Shown here: one piece after another, positions 61,166 to 61,233 of the stretch | How the letters are laid out: each line of letters starts with the position of its first letter | Position numbering within the stretch: the first letter of the stretch is position 1 | Source of the DNA: Caldilineaceae bacterium | GTDB taxonomy: Bacteria; Chloroflexota; Anaerolineae; Caldilineales; Caldilineaceae | Reading direction: 5' to 3' | Length of the DNA: 61,233 bases | NCBI GenBank assembly: GCA_022821545.1 | Contig: JAJEDJ010000056.1 | Location: 1-61,233 of the forward strand | Made by a program: the position numbers and the translations under genes | The notes under the pieces: generated by a model | Told to the model about the DNA's origin: nothing | The model's input: the letters and a program-made list of their open reading frames with translations, nothing else | Databases searched by the model: none

Positions 61166-61233
61166 GAGCACCTTGTCAAGGTGGTAGAATAGGGTTTCTC
61201 ACACCAAAACCCTACCGCCTATGAAAGGTGCTC
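61166..61233 (+). mobile_element. Possible insertion-sequence edge: nested inverted repeat at the window end
   Basis: GAGCACCTT (61166-61174) is the exact inverse complement of AAGGTGCTC (61225-61233). Inside, GGTGGT and AGGGTTT pair with ACCGCC and AAACCCT, giving a long interrupted hairpin. An ATG at 61221 opens a frame (MKGA…) that runs off the window. Such structures occur just before transposase starts in several insertion sequences, but the window ends too soon to tell. Confidence 0.3.

Overview
The window is about 61 kb of GC-rich bacterial chromosome. It encodes mostly core functions with a few accessory patches, and I see no plasmid or prophage backbone. The gene content fits the phylum Chloroflexota, probably a Caldilinea/Anaerolineae-like member of an uncultured lineage. 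Pointers are a membrane-anchored baseplate-J-like protein between alaS and ruvX, an RGG-tailed PNPase, PdxS/PdxT vitamin B6 synthesis, three tandem M42 aminopeptidases, and a CoxMSL-type molybdenum hydroxylase. This taxonomic call is inference; no rRNA or tRNA gene was found.

Layout: 1-1152 (+) is the end of an amino-acid ABC transporter. 1186-3501 (-) is an ammonium module, amt plus two PII genes. 3901-5958 (+) is pdxS and pdxT, split by an antitoxin gene and a PIN-toxin stump. 6151-8552 (-) holds a DUF4013 membrane protein and queG. 8570-8840 is a three-copy repeat carrying TGTCAA motifs. 9146-14911 (+) is rpsO, pnp, lepB and an AI-2E permease fused to a HAD domain. 14980-17700 (-) is comEC. 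18023-22036 (+) is a molybdenum hydroxylase operon ending in a MoaD-like carrier. 22167-31062 (+) carries an orphan DNA methyltransferase, mutL, a small membrane protein, and tig-clpP-clpX. 31146-35688 (-) is a zinc-ribbon protein, three M42 peptidases and mutY. 35893-38537 (-) is an ABC-2 exporter. 38832-43672 (+) is alaS, the baseplate-J-like gene and ruvX. 43763-45968 (-) is an isomerase-like TIM barrel and glutamate dehydrogenase. 46092-48901 (+) is mtaB and an MFS permease. 48924-52342 (-) is pyruvate kinase and a DUF3048 lipoprotein. 52450-58991 (-) is a four-gene catabolic operon: enolase-superfamily dehydratase, SelA-like PLP enzyme, class V aminotransferase, and FAD/Fe-S 2-hydroxyacid dehydrogenase. 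A 1.24-kb gene-free stretch follows, with GA-rich tandem repeats, a consensus promoter and a foldable RNA. It leads to a fumarylacetoacetate-hydrolase gene (60234-61073, +). The window ends inside an inverted repeat that may be the edge of an insertion sequence.

Functional themes are nitrogen (Amt, PII, GDH, amino-acid ABC), proteostasis (trigger factor, ClpP, ClpX, M42 peptidases), nucleic-acid maintenance (MutL, MutY, RuvX, ComEC, orphan methylase), tRNA modification (QueG, MtaB), and oxidation of organic acids or heterocycles (CoxMSL-like enzyme and the 52-61 kb cluster).

The points most worth checking are an in-frame 43-codon Ser/Gly/Glu-rich tail behind the amt TGA; the truncated PIN toxin between pdxS and pdxT; the MoaD-like protein with two internal Gly-Gly motifs and a short tail; the ~88-bp TGTCAA repeats before rpsO; and the promoter plus rod-like RNA at 59734-59985.
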